Position numbers and translations under genes: made by a program. From contig NC_092570.1 in assembly GCF_037975245.1 (NCBI RefSeq), positions 16,471,418 to 16,535,417 on the forward strand: a stretch of 64,000 nt of DNA, read 5' to 3'. Origin of the DNA: Apostichopus japonicus (lineage: Eukaryota; Echinodermata; Holothuroidea; Aspidochirotida; Stichopodidae). The first letter of the stretch is position 1. Each line of letters begins with the position of its first letter. This document shows positions 12,224 to 22,218 of the stretch, one piece after another. The notes beneath the pieces were generated by a model, which did not search any database, was not told the DNA's origin, and worked only from the letters and a program-made list of their open reading frames with translations.

Positions 12224-13324
12224 TTACTTGTTTGGTGTATCTGGAAGTAATCTCGTTTTAGATGGACTTATGTCCGGTGGATCGGGTATCATATCCCCTC
12301 GTCTCGGTTTTCTGGGAACTTCATAGGCATCTTCACTTTGTTTTATTTTGGTTGGCTTTTTCAGAGGTGCTTGACCCTCTTTGCCTGCGGCGACTTCAGA
12401 TTGAGCGCTGAAATCTGTTTCAATCATTGCGTATTCACCCTCATTCCGTAGATTGTCATTCCCTGGTTTCACGTTCCTCTTTCGCAAAGAAGACGCAACT
12501 AATAAAAACAACGACAACCCCAACAGAGTTACCAACAGAAGAACGCTGATTGCTATTATTATGATGACAAATATAAAGTTTGGCCTTCTTTTACTACTAC
12601 TACTACCTGGTGATTGGTTAGGTTTCGTTACGTCATTTTCGGCGGTATTGGTAGATTCCAGTTCCTTTGGTATAACGTTAAAAGGACCAAAGGAGCATTG
12701 CTCAGATGGGGAAGGTCCATAAGCACATTGGAAGATGGTATCGTTGTCAGATTCCGACAGAGGCCCTACTGACAGCCTCACAATTACCTTGACGCCAAAG
12801 GAAAGCGATTCTTGTCCATTTATGTGTTCGCTCTCGTTAGCAGTTACCTCGAAAGTGCTCCATTGGCAGTTGTCCATAACCATGCAATAACACGACAACA
12901 GTAACATTTCTCCGGATCGATACGAGTCTCTTTCAGGACCATCCAAGATACATTTTGGTCTGGTTGTATCCACTTTGAGTTCCAAATTCGTCCCTTCCGT
13001 AATGGTACCACCATCAATGAGATCTCGGGTCACCAGGCAAGTGTAGTGCCCACTGTCCTGTAACGTCACTTCCGGTATGACATACTCTACCACAAAGCCC
13101 TCCATGTCATTGTTTGCTAACGTTTCCCTACCGAGGACGATTTCGATAAATGCATTGCGGCTGTTGAGTACTTCACATCGCATGGTAAGATTCGTCTCTC
13201 CCTGAAATACGATAGCACTGTTGTCTGCATCAGCGAAATCAAATATAATCGATTGCGCTTTTCCGATCCGTGCAAAAGAAAACATTAACAGAAATGCCAA
13301 AGAGAATTTCATGAGAACATCCAT
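12224..13324 (-). CDS. Two-Ig-domain transmembrane receptor, paralogue
   Basis: Intronless, 366 aa. Signal peptide at residues 1-23 ending GKAQ as in the first receptor. Ig-like domain 1 has C50 and C96 in a canonical DSGHYTC motif; the Cys-rich second domain has C125, the CYC pair at 145-147, C153, C200 and C210, matching the spacing in the 3771-5183 protein (PKC...LLLSCYC...CQWS against PRC...ILLSCYC...CLWS). A Ser-rich stalk leads to a membrane helix at about 249-279, then RKR. The short tail carries YAMIE (Y298), YEVP (Y334, a YxxP type SH2 site) and a proline-rich end. Likely same family and general role as its neighbour, with a shorter tail and fewer tyrosine motifs. It is not a classical ITIM, since position -2 of Y298 is Gly. 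Confidence 0.85.
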   Translation of the reverse strand: MDVLMKFSLAFLLMFSFARIGKAQSIIFDFADADNSAIVFQGETNLTMRCEVLNSRNAFIEIVLGRETLANNDMEGFVVEYVIPEVTLQDSGHYTCLVTRDLIDGGTITEGTNLELKVDTTRPKCILDGPERDSYRSGEMLLLSCYCMVMDNCQWSTFEVTANESEHINGQESLSFGVKVIVRLSVGPLSESDNDTIFQCAYGPSPSEQCSFGPFNVIPKELESTNTAENDVTKPNQSPGSSSSKRRPNFIFVIIIIAISVLLLVTLLGLSLFLLVASSLRKRNVKPGNDNLRNEGEYAMIETDFSAQSEVAAGKEGQAPLKKPTKIKQSEDAYEVPRKPRRGDMIPDPPDISPSKTRLLPDTPNK

Positions 13325-13440
13325 TTTTAGAACAACAAGTTACTTCAAGACGTAACAGAATGGGTATGCGTATAGGTTTTTTTAAAAGCAGTTCCACCAA
13401 CTGTCACCATAGCAAGTTTATGGGGCAGTCGGTATAGCAG

Positions 13441-13889
13441 TCAAAGTAGTGATTGCTTCACATAATTATCGCTTAAAGCGATCAAATTTAGACTTTCAAA
13501 AGGTACAAATATTTTGTTAAAAGCCAATAAGATGTGTGGGCTATTTGTATCTTTTATCTTTTCACGGGTAAGGCCTATTTGTGCTATTTTCTTTCTGATT
13601 AAATCTTCAATTTTTTGTTCCAGTCGGGTGGTGTTAAGTTTATTGTGACTTTTATCTGATTTCAGGGTAGTTGTACTATTTATTGCCAGTGATTCTAAAT
13701 ATATTGTTACGCACTGGACTATAGTGACTGACGCAAAGGCCCACACAAACCGCTGTTTTGTTTTCAAATGCAAACAGACGTGTCGAGTTTTGCTTTGAGT
13801 TCCCTCGATGCTTGACCCGCAATAAATGCGATTACAGTACAAAAAAACAATAGGGCAATCCATGGAGTTGCATATCTGAACGCCGCCAT
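13441..13889 (-). CDS. Hypothetical membrane-anchored ORF, possibly frame-broken
   Basis: Two overlapping minus-strand frames. An ATGGCGG start at 13889 in good context encodes MAAFRYATPW and a hydrophobic helix, but stops after about 41 codons. A second frame from 13863 gives 140 aa with a hydrophobic segment (FVWAFASVTIVQCVTIYL) and a Lys/Glu-rich stretch that could be coiled coil (RLEQKIEDLIRKKIAQ). The frames overlap across a T tract, so a homopolymer length error or a real frameshift could separate one gene, perhaps a type II membrane protein. I recognise no family. It lies just upstream of the second Ig receptor. Confidence 0.3.
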
Positions 13890-14118
13890 GACGGAAGTGA
13901 TTGTTAGGTTACTTCTGAATGCATCTGGTAACTATATCTGTTAATAGGCTAAACAAATTAAGGTTCCTCGACCTTTGACCTATGACGTCATCAATCACGC
14001 AGGCACGAGTTTACATGGTCAGGCACCTACCCACCAAGTTTGAACTTGATAGAGCTTATGTTCTATGAGGAGTTCGCGACATTTTTTTTTCTTTTTCACA
14101 CTTTTTCACATGCACGCT

Positions 14119-14720
14119 CGCGTACACGCACACACACCCGGCCCACACGCTCACTCACTCACGTAAAACACTCACGCACGCGCACTCACACACACACACA
14201 TACGCGCGCGCATCCTCACATTTCTAATGTGGGGTGAAGTACAATATCTCTGAAATACATGTAGGGAAATGAGATAAGGAAAGGTGACTCTTCTATACGC
14301 ACCCAGTTGGACAATATTTCGATAATGTACTCTCATATCCCTCTTCGGAGCACTCGTAGTGTCAGTATGAGCAGTATGAATATCACGTTTCTATCAGATA
14401 AAGGTTAGGCACTGTTTGTTCTCTCAATACGAGTGCTTTAAAGCATCATATGGGAGGACAGTTCAGAGTGGTATAAGCACTAGGAAATTGTCCTATCTGG
14501 CTGTTATATACGTAGCCTATTATGAACATTCATCAATTGCGCAACATGCGTCGGTGCATTTACAAGTAAATTTATAGTTAGATCTTTGCAGCTTTCAGTT
14601 TTTCTATTTAATATGTTTATTTGATTCATTTTCTTTTCGGGTTGGGTTTAACTGCATGAAAACGTGATTCTTGGTATAAAGTACATTCTGCTTTGAATAA
14701 ATATATATATATATATATGA
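14119..14720. other. CA-rich tract and gene-free sequence
   Basis: A degenerate CA/CG-rich microsatellite lies at 14119-14212 and an (AT)n run at 14700-14719. Nothing coding is seen between them; the ORF at 14040 is a product of the CA tract. Confidence 0.8.
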
Positions 14721-14727
14721 TGACAAG

Positions 14728-15305
14728 AAGAGTGACAATGACATTAGCGATAATCACGTCGATGACGAAGACGGTAACGATGACGACAACGAGACGATGA
14801 CAGTGACGGTGACGATGACGATGGCGATGACAGTGACGGTGACGATGACAATGACGATGTCAATGGCGATGACGATGGTAGTGACGGTGACGATGTCAAT
14901 GACAATGGCGATGACAATGACGATGTAAATGGCGATGACAATGGCGATGGCGATGGTAGTGACGGTGATGTTGTCAATGGCGATGGCGATGACAGTGACG
15001 GTGACGATGACAATGACGATGTTAATGGCGATGGATGTCAATGGCGATGATAGTGACGGTGATGATGACAATGACGATGACAATGACGTCGATGCCAATG
15101 GCGATGACGATGGCGATGGTAGTGACGGTGACGGTGAAGATGACCATGGCAATGACGATGTCGATGACGATGGCGACGGCGATGGTGAATGCGACGGTAG
15201 TGACGGTGACGGTGACAATGAAAATAACGATCATGACGTCGATGGAAATAACGACGACGATGACTATGACGACCACGATGACAATGGCGATGGCAGTGAC
15301 GGTGA
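14728..15305. repeat. Degenerate GATGAC hexamer minisatellite
   Basis: About 580 bp built from variants of GATGAC, GATGGC, AATGAC and GGTGAC. Because the unit length is a multiple of three and lacks stops in most phases, long frames are open on both strands (Asp/Asn-rich, Met-Ala/Thr, Ser-Pro-rich, His-Arg-rich). None shows a start or splice context, so I treat them all as repeat products. Confidence 0.9.
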
Positions 15306-16662
15306 CCTCTTTCTTTTGAGTCACAGACAAAACAGTGTGATATCATTTCTCTAGTAGTCATTAAATGTCACTTAAAAGGACTTCCTAAAACCCACTTTAA
15401 ATTGTCCATAACGGTGATAAGCTTAACAGCTAGTGTTTTATTTAATTTTTCGTGATTGTTTCCTTTTACAGCTCCAAAGCTATCTGTCTAATTAGACAAA
15501 TATGTTTTGTTACCCTATTTTTAGTTCATTTCTTAACCACAATAAGGTAACACGTCGTTTCAGTTCATCGTATCATTGGGCGTGTGTTTTTTCAGTTAAA
15601 GTAAATCCAGCTTAACCAAAGAATACAATACATCCACGTGTTAATGATTACTAAGACCTTGATGGACTACGGTCTTCTGTGTGATAGTATTATCAGGGAG
15701 CCTATGTTTAGCGTATATGATAAGCATAAGAACTTTTTCAAACTGCTTGATAACACTTAATCGGGGAACAAGGTTCCGATTTACATGTAAACTCACTTGG
15801 CCTCAAGGTAGGCTGACTTATACATGACATTTCTCTACAAGGATTATGAAACATAACCACAGACCGTGTATATAGAGCTGCAGATCTGTCAGTAACAGTA
15901 ACACAGAGTGACGGTAAGTCGAAAACATTCCATTATACTTGCCAGGGGAAAACCCGAGGATAGGACCAGGGTGCCTCGGGCCTCCCGTGTTTTTTTTTAT
16001 ATATTTATTTATGCATTTTTAGTTATCTGCAGATATAGTATGTTCTATAGCAAGCTACATAGTGGAAATTGAGTAAGTGGAGCACGTTTCACCCACGGTC
16101 ATTTCGTAAAAGACTTTTGCAGGTTTTTTGTTTTAATGATGAACAGTTGTTCAATATAGTAACTTCGATACCTACCGAAATTTTACTCTTCTTTCGAGAT
16201 ATCATGCCCCCTTACCATTCGGTGGCGTCGCCAAAGGAGGGGGGGGGTTGAGGGCACGTGCCCTCCCAAAATAAATCGTGCCCCCTAGTTGCCCCCCCCC
16301 ACAGATGCAATTTGTAATGTTTAAAAAATTACTCAAACAAAAACTTTTTTTTACAAAGCACGAAACGTAATATGTTCTTCAGTAAAACTTCTTTCCACCG
16401 ACCATCACAATAACCAGTTGTTTTCTCACTAACAAGGTCACAGAGGCCCCGGTGTGAATCGCTAGTTCTTAAAGGCGATATCGCTCGTAGACTTTTTTTT
16501 GAGGGCGCTGGCATTTTCGAGGTTTCAGCGAGGTTTAATGGGACCCCGAAAACTCACGTGACCTCGGTGGCAAATTTAGATCAGTGAATAGCACAGGCAA
16601 GTGTATGCGTAACAAGCCCGTACCCATGCACACATAATGTTATAGCACAGCATTTCAGATTA
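15306..16662. other. Gene-free stretch
   Basis: No gene recognised. A fragment with a hAT-like left end (GGTGGCGTCGCCAAAGG then a G tract) is at 16221-16250, followed by C tracts up to 16301, but no matching right end was found. Confidence 0.45.
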
Positions 16663-19600
16663 TTGTACTGTTTACCGCAAAGGATTTTCGTACGCGATAG
16701 TTTGTTGTTTGTGTGCCTTTTGAGTAAAGAATACTGTACGATTTTCGTACAAATACATTCGATTAGACTAGAGTATAGTGACAATCATGGAAAAGGGATC
16801 AGGGCAAGGAGAATCGGGCGAAAGAAAACGACCTTATCCTGGAACGAGCGTATAGGTTCAAGTGGAGGAAAGCCATTGTTGCATGGACCTGACAAAAACA
16901 GCAGTGCAAAGGAACAACAGCGACGAAGAGATGCCACGAAGATCTATCTTCTACGTTCCTACGTAAACTGGCAAATGGAGAAAGAACTCTACAAACATGT
17001 CCACGATTTGACTTCTGTTAGCAACGCAGATTTCGCAGAACATTTGCTTCAGGATCACACAAAAAGGTAATGATTTGCTAAGCTAGGCTAAAACTGTATA
17101 GGGTAATACTAGTACATAGTAGTACTACAGGGTATTGTCCTAGGTAACTGTCAGTATTGCGAAGTACAGAAAACTGCAAAGTTCGGACACCCTTAAGAAA
17201 TACACGATTGCACCATGATAACCTACAAGCGAAAGCCAATATCACTAAAAACTAGGAAGCTACAGTTATTTCCTCTCCAAAATGACCCGTGCGCAAGTAT
17301 GTACGTACATATCTGTCAATAAAATGAAGATAGTTGTTGGGGTATTTTAAAGACCAAATATGGAGGCAATTTTTGTTGTTGAGATTTTCCATTAATTTAG
17401 GAGTTTACATACCCATAATCAACATGTGTAAAAAATAATCTTCGAAAACCTACTATAACCCATCAAAAACGACCACGAAAATGGACATTTTGGGTAGTCA
17501 CGTGACATGAACCTCTGGAATGTCTGAAAACAGAGATTGACCCAAAGGAGCCTCTGGTCACCGTGTGACGTCAAAGTTTGTATACCGCGAAAATCAAACG
17601 CTGATATAGGCACTGTTTGTACACAGATAGCGAACAATTGTACTGTTTTTGACTTCCAATTTCGAGCGTTTGAAAAGCTGTTAGCTTAAAACAAGAACAC
17701 ATGAAGGTTAACAACAAGTTTTAAGACAATTATAAGCAGAAATTTTAGTTAAATTGCTTATTTTATTAGCAAAATTTCCACTCAAATGGAGGCATATTTT
17801 ACATAGCGTAGCGTCAATAGGTCCGTACGGTACAATATACTTACATAGTACTTACTCGTTTTAATATCCAAAAGTATACAAACACAGAAAAAGTATCCTG
17901 TCAATAAACAAATTTAGCAGTGAATATCCTAATCCACGTTTCTTGTTCAATCCTGGGCGAAAAACTACCGTGAGTCTGTGTAATTCCATAGAGTTAGGTC
18001 TAGTTGAAACAGGCCTTGCCCAGTACTAACATCCCACAATCACAAGACAGTAACTAACGAAATAAAACGTCCGATCGCTACATACTACCGTTTTTATTCA
18101 ACTCCTTGGACCATGCAGATGTCGGAATAAACAGAACGGACAATATTACACATGTATCAGGAACTCACGATACTGGAATACAACAAATGAAATAGATAAA
18201 TCCTAACATGGCTATTTACACATGCTGTGAGCCATCGCCGGCGAGAGTTGTAACTAACTACCGTACATGTACTTACAATGCTATACCCTTTGCACGGTAT
18301 ATACGGTCATCTCTTACAGTTAATATATTTCTGTCAATTGCGTGATATAATGTTACATGTAAGGACGTCCAGGGCGTGTTTACGGTCAATTTCACATTAG
18401 CTATGTCCGACCATGGTCCGACACAGCTATCAACAGTATATAATTTTCACAGAATGAGACATATGCAGCATACACAGAAGCAGGGTCATGCATGTGGACT
18501 CATGGGCATGAGATACTCCGGGTGCTGAAAAATCTTTCCGCGTGGATCTCAAAAAATTGATCCAAAGTCTGCGGCGTTTTACGTCAGTTCTTTTACTCGG
18601 AAATCTAAAAAAGCTGATGCTTTTGTTGGATGAGGTATAACTGCAACCTCCAACAACACAGAATTGTGACATTTTGAGGAAAAAGGAGTAATATCGTTGA
18701 TGTTTTTGGCAGCTCAAGCATACGACTTTACACACTAAAAGTATAGTTGTGAGTGAGGTATACAAACGTTGACGTCACATGGTCACCTGATGTCTTAGGA
18801 ATGTTTCAGGAATGTCTGAAATAGAAGCTGACTTTTCGTCCCATTTTTCACGTATTTAACGTCCGAAATTGGTAAAGTTAATTACAGCAATGTAATTGGA
18901 GTCAGTTAAGGATTACATACATGAAAAATGGTGGGATTTTATGTTCATCGAAAAGTCTCCATAGTTGGTCTTTAAGGCTTAGGTGTTCGAACTTCGCAGT
19001 GTCTATGCTATTGTATTTGTAACATACATGATTTGATGAGCCTAGGCTTTGTAACTAGGCCTATCATTCATTATTTTTCCAATGGACCTAGCGTATGCTA
19101 ACCTTATCATACTTATCCTAGCACAAAATAGCAGTAAGTTGTATTACTGAGTCATCATCATCACTGTTTGTGAATGCTTGTCATGAGGATACTGTATAGG
19201 CTGTTTCTTACGACTAGTCGTAACAATTATAAACTATTCTTACGACAAAGGCAAATTCAAGTGCAGTAAATAAAGCAACTGCGCATGTAGTAAGGGTAAC
19301 CCTAAACATAACCCTAAACCTCAATCCTAACCCTAACCGGAAGTTATTGTTACTCATCGTCGTAAAATTAGTACTCCTAATCATAAAAATAGCAACTGCC
19401 CATGCGTAGTCGGAAATTGTTCTTACGACTAGTTGTAAGAATAGCCACTTTGTACTGTATACAGTTAAAAATTAAAATATCCTTCCTAAAGAAGACTGAC
19501 AGGGACTGGAGGTCTTAAGTTTCACTCCTCATATTTATGCCATGGAAAGCTGGGCCTTCTCATCACCAAAAAGTAAACTGTTTTTGCCTCAACAAATTGA

Positions 19601-22218
19601 TGGAAATATATTTTCTAACCACTAGGCCTAGAGAGGTGATCTGTTCATCCCCACCCCCTCCAGGTTCTAAATTGTTATCAGCTGTCCTTGTTTGAAGAAT
19701 AATTCTTGTGAATGAGCATTTGAAAGAAAAGCCTCACCTATGCCCAGTCATAATTTACTGGGCATATAACATAGGACTAAGGCCTATAGTATTAGTAATA
19801 AGTATCTGAATTTAGTGTTCATAGTTACTGTATTCCCTAATTTTGTAATATATACCAGTGAGGAAGGCCTACTGTGCTGTACAAGTACAACCACATGGAC
19901 CTGCAATTTTTCCTATAAAAATAATGCATCTACATAAATAATTTAGAATCACTCCTAACTGATTCACATGTTTTCACACCGCTGAGTATGCAAATAGACC
20001 TTAGGTTTTTCTAAGGTCAGCCACAGCCAGCATATATGCAATCAAGTTTTTAAGGTTCATTTGGGCAACAGGGTGTTATACTGTTATCTACTGACTGTCT
20101 GTCCAATATTCCAGCAATCATGTGTACATGTCAGTGTTTGGGATTTTTGAAGGAACCCAACTGCTATGCAAGAAATTAGGTAAATTAGCCTCACAAATTG
20201 AGGGACCATAGTACATATAGCTATACCTATATAAACCTTTATATAGCCATGCCTGGGGGTAAGAAAGTACCAGTTTTTTTTTGTGTAGGCCTGATGCTCA
20301 TACTTTATGATGCTGTGCTAAGTTATCATATTTTTTATATATAGTCAGTATATACTATGCTTGTTTTTGTTCAGCTTCTTGTGAATGATCTGATGTTTAG
20401 TGTTCAAAAATTATAATATCTATTAAATTTGGTGGCCGAAACTATCTCTTGTGGAGAGTAATCTAGCGTTAAATTAATGGTAGTCTGAAATCAAGCTATT
20501 CATGTAAACAGGAATTTTTCACAATGGTGGGCTTATGTCATGGTGTAAGCTAGCATCTCAATTCTCACTCATGAAACCAACTGCTCACATAAACAGGAAG
20601 TTTACACAGTAGGTAAATAATGAGTGTACATCAAACTCTGATCAAAAGACTGGACATCTTTTAGCGATATGAAACCAATCAGTTCACTAAGACAGGAAGT
20701 TTACATAGTAAATTTTACATTGACATGTGAGCTCAAGTTGTTGGGCAAGCAGTTGGGCAACACAAAATTATCCTTACAATTCTTGAAAGGTACCGCGGTT
20801 TATGGATATGTTGAAGAAGAGTATGAAAGAATATCTCATCCTTATCTGGGTTTAAATCAATGTGGGTTAACAATATGTTATTATTGAAATATGCCTAAGT
20901 GTTTGTTTGTTACTTTTCTCTTTCATGTATGTTTGTAATGATTTGGTCATTACCAGATTCATTATGCATACAATTAAGCTTGGGGTGTACAGTAAAATTA
21001 CTATTTCAGTTATATGATTTACGGACAATTTTTTTGGTTTCATTGTATAGGTTTCAAATGCATCTTTTCCGGAAAGATGCTGAAAGTCAAACAGAGGCAT
21101 TCTCAGCAGCTGTCACCACAGAAAGATCAGTTGACACTCAGAAAGGAGAAGGTAAATTTATATGTTTATCCTTGCATGAATTACAGACTGGAAGAGCAGT
21201 GCTAATCTTATCTGATCTGATGTGATCAGAAAAATAATGCAATTTCATTCTCATTAAATTCCAAAAGAAAAGAAAAAAATGGTAGCATATTGCTCATCCA
21301 CTAAAAAGCATACATGTGTATGAAAATTTATAAAAGTAAGTGGGCCTGATATTATCAGGATCTTCTTTAGAGGCAAACTGACTAGTAACAGTAAATTCAA
21401 GAGACACAATAGAGCCTGGAACAGAGAGGACATAGTGAACACAAAGAAAGAAGTTAATGGTGTATTGAACAAAAGGAGTCAGTGAAAGCAGAGGTATTTA
21501 GATAAACTGTGGAGTACAGAGCGAGGATTAAGTAAGGAGAGAGGGCGAATAAACTATAGCAGAATACAGAGATGGAGCAGGATAAAGTTAGTCATGTCCT
21601 TCCTGTATATTGAGCCCATTCAGTTGAATGGTGCTAGGGCATTCCGTCCGCTCTCTCTATCTCTGCTGTGGTGTACTATGTCTGAGATGGTTAGTCTACG
21701 AATTCAGTTACCTGTTGGGACATGTCTTTAATGGTATGATTGGGCAGCTGAAAGTGTTCCCCTACTGGAGTCTCCATTTTCATGGTATTGACTTGTGACT
21801 AGAACTGCTTCTTGAGGGTGGTCTTGGTTTCACCAACATACTTGTAACTTCAATGTCCTCTAAACTCAATGACACCATTTAAATTGAAATATCAGTTTCC
21901 AGTGCTGCATAAGTGTGATAAGTTCTAAACAAAAGGTATATTTTTAGTCACAGCCATAGAAGCTATAGCAGGATACTTGCAATCTAGTAACTCTTGTTTT
22001 ATGTAATCTCTACAGATACTCCTGATCCAGTTACTTCAACACCTCTCAAGAAGCCATCTGCCAATGTTCTGTCCAATGTCACCAGTAGGATTAGATATGG
22101 AGCAGCATGGGAGAAAAACCTCAGAATATACGAATACACATTGCCACATTTACATGATCCTGAACAAAAGAGATCATACATATGGCAGGGGCAAGCACTT
22201 TTCCCAGACTTTTGTTGA
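16663..22218 (+). CDS. Unrecognised gene, three exons seen
   Basis: Exons: up to 17066 (donor AAG|GTAATG), 21051-21151 (acceptor TTGTATAG, donor GAAG|GTAAAT) and 22016-22218 (acceptor CTCTACAG, stop TGA). All junctions keep one reading frame (split codons AG|G and G|AT), which is strong evidence for splicing. Exon 1 encodes a charged segment (KEQQRRRDATKIYLLRSYV, then HVHDLTS); exon 2 is Ser/Thr-rich; exon 3 has RYGAAWEKNLRIYEYTLPHL and ends DFC. The start is uncertain: a Met at 16663 is in frame, while ATG at 16787 opens a Gly/Glu/Arg-rich 22-codon frame one base out of phase, so a frameshift or an upstream exon is possible. No known domain recognised; transposon ancestry cannot be excluded. 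Intron 1 holds a Kolobok-like element and a MITE; intron 2 holds a GIY-YIG relic. Confidence 0.55.
17347..18975 (-). mobile_element. Kolobok-like DNA transposon remnant with THAP exon
   Basis: Flanked by TTAA on each side (17347-17350 and 18972-18975). The ends are inverted (AGACCAAATATGGAG at the left; AGACCAACTATGGAG read from the right) and diverged inverted repeats continue for over 200 bp (17351 to about 17590; about 18760 to 18971). Matching inner blocks include GGTCACCGTGTGACGTCA against GGTGACCATGTGACGTCA. Between them, on the minus strand, is a THAP-domain ORF. TTAA duplications plus a THAP domain are features of the Kolobok superfamily. At 1.6 kb it lacks most of a transposase, so it is a deletion derivative. 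Confidence 0.75.
18430..18672 (-). pseudogene. THAP zinc-finger fragment of a transposase
   Basis: From the Met at 18672 the frame reads MSQFCVVGGC, giving the C-x4-C pair of a THAP finger, then ISFFRFPSK (the conserved FRFP block), RRRLWINFLR (the conserved Trp) and KDFSAP. The second metal pair (C-x2-H followed by F) is not in the frame: it either lies in a lost exon after a weak GTATCT donor or was deleted. It sits inside the inverted repeats of the Kolobok-like element, about 300 bp from one end, as expected for the N-terminus of its transposase. A host THAP gene is less likely given that position. Confidence 0.7.
19199..19446. mobile_element. MITE with palindromic ends and telomere-like core
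   Basis: Left end GGCTGTTTCTTACGACTAGT and right end, read in reverse, GGCTATTCTTACAACTAGT, each continuing CGTAA...CAATT. Inside the ends, AGCAACTGCGCATG and AGCAACTGCCCATG recur as direct subrepeats. The core at 19297-19336 holds several CCCTAA words. TACTGTATA occurs near both sides (19190-19198 and 19452-19460), but not flush with the right end, so the target duplication is unresolved. Confidence 0.7.
21598..21880 (-). pseudogene. GIY-YIG endonuclease relic, Penelope-like element
   Basis: The minus strand encodes KYVGETKTTLKKQF, then PVGEHFQLPNHTIKDMS and an ERADGMP block, interrupted by several stops. This is the pattern of the GIY-YIG endonuclease at the C-terminus of Penelope-like retroelements (YVGET core, then VGEHF...H and D blocks). 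No reverse transcriptase domain was found next to it. A decayed 5'-truncated copy is the simplest reading. Confidence 0.55.

Noticed and set aside
14744-15361. Several 90-154 codon ORFs
   Set aside because: All come from the GATGAC-type repeat, in many frames and on both strands at once; no start or splice evidence.
16221-16301. hAT element starting GGTGGCGTCGCCAAAGG
   Set aside because: No complementary right end was found within 1 kb; at best a truncated copy.
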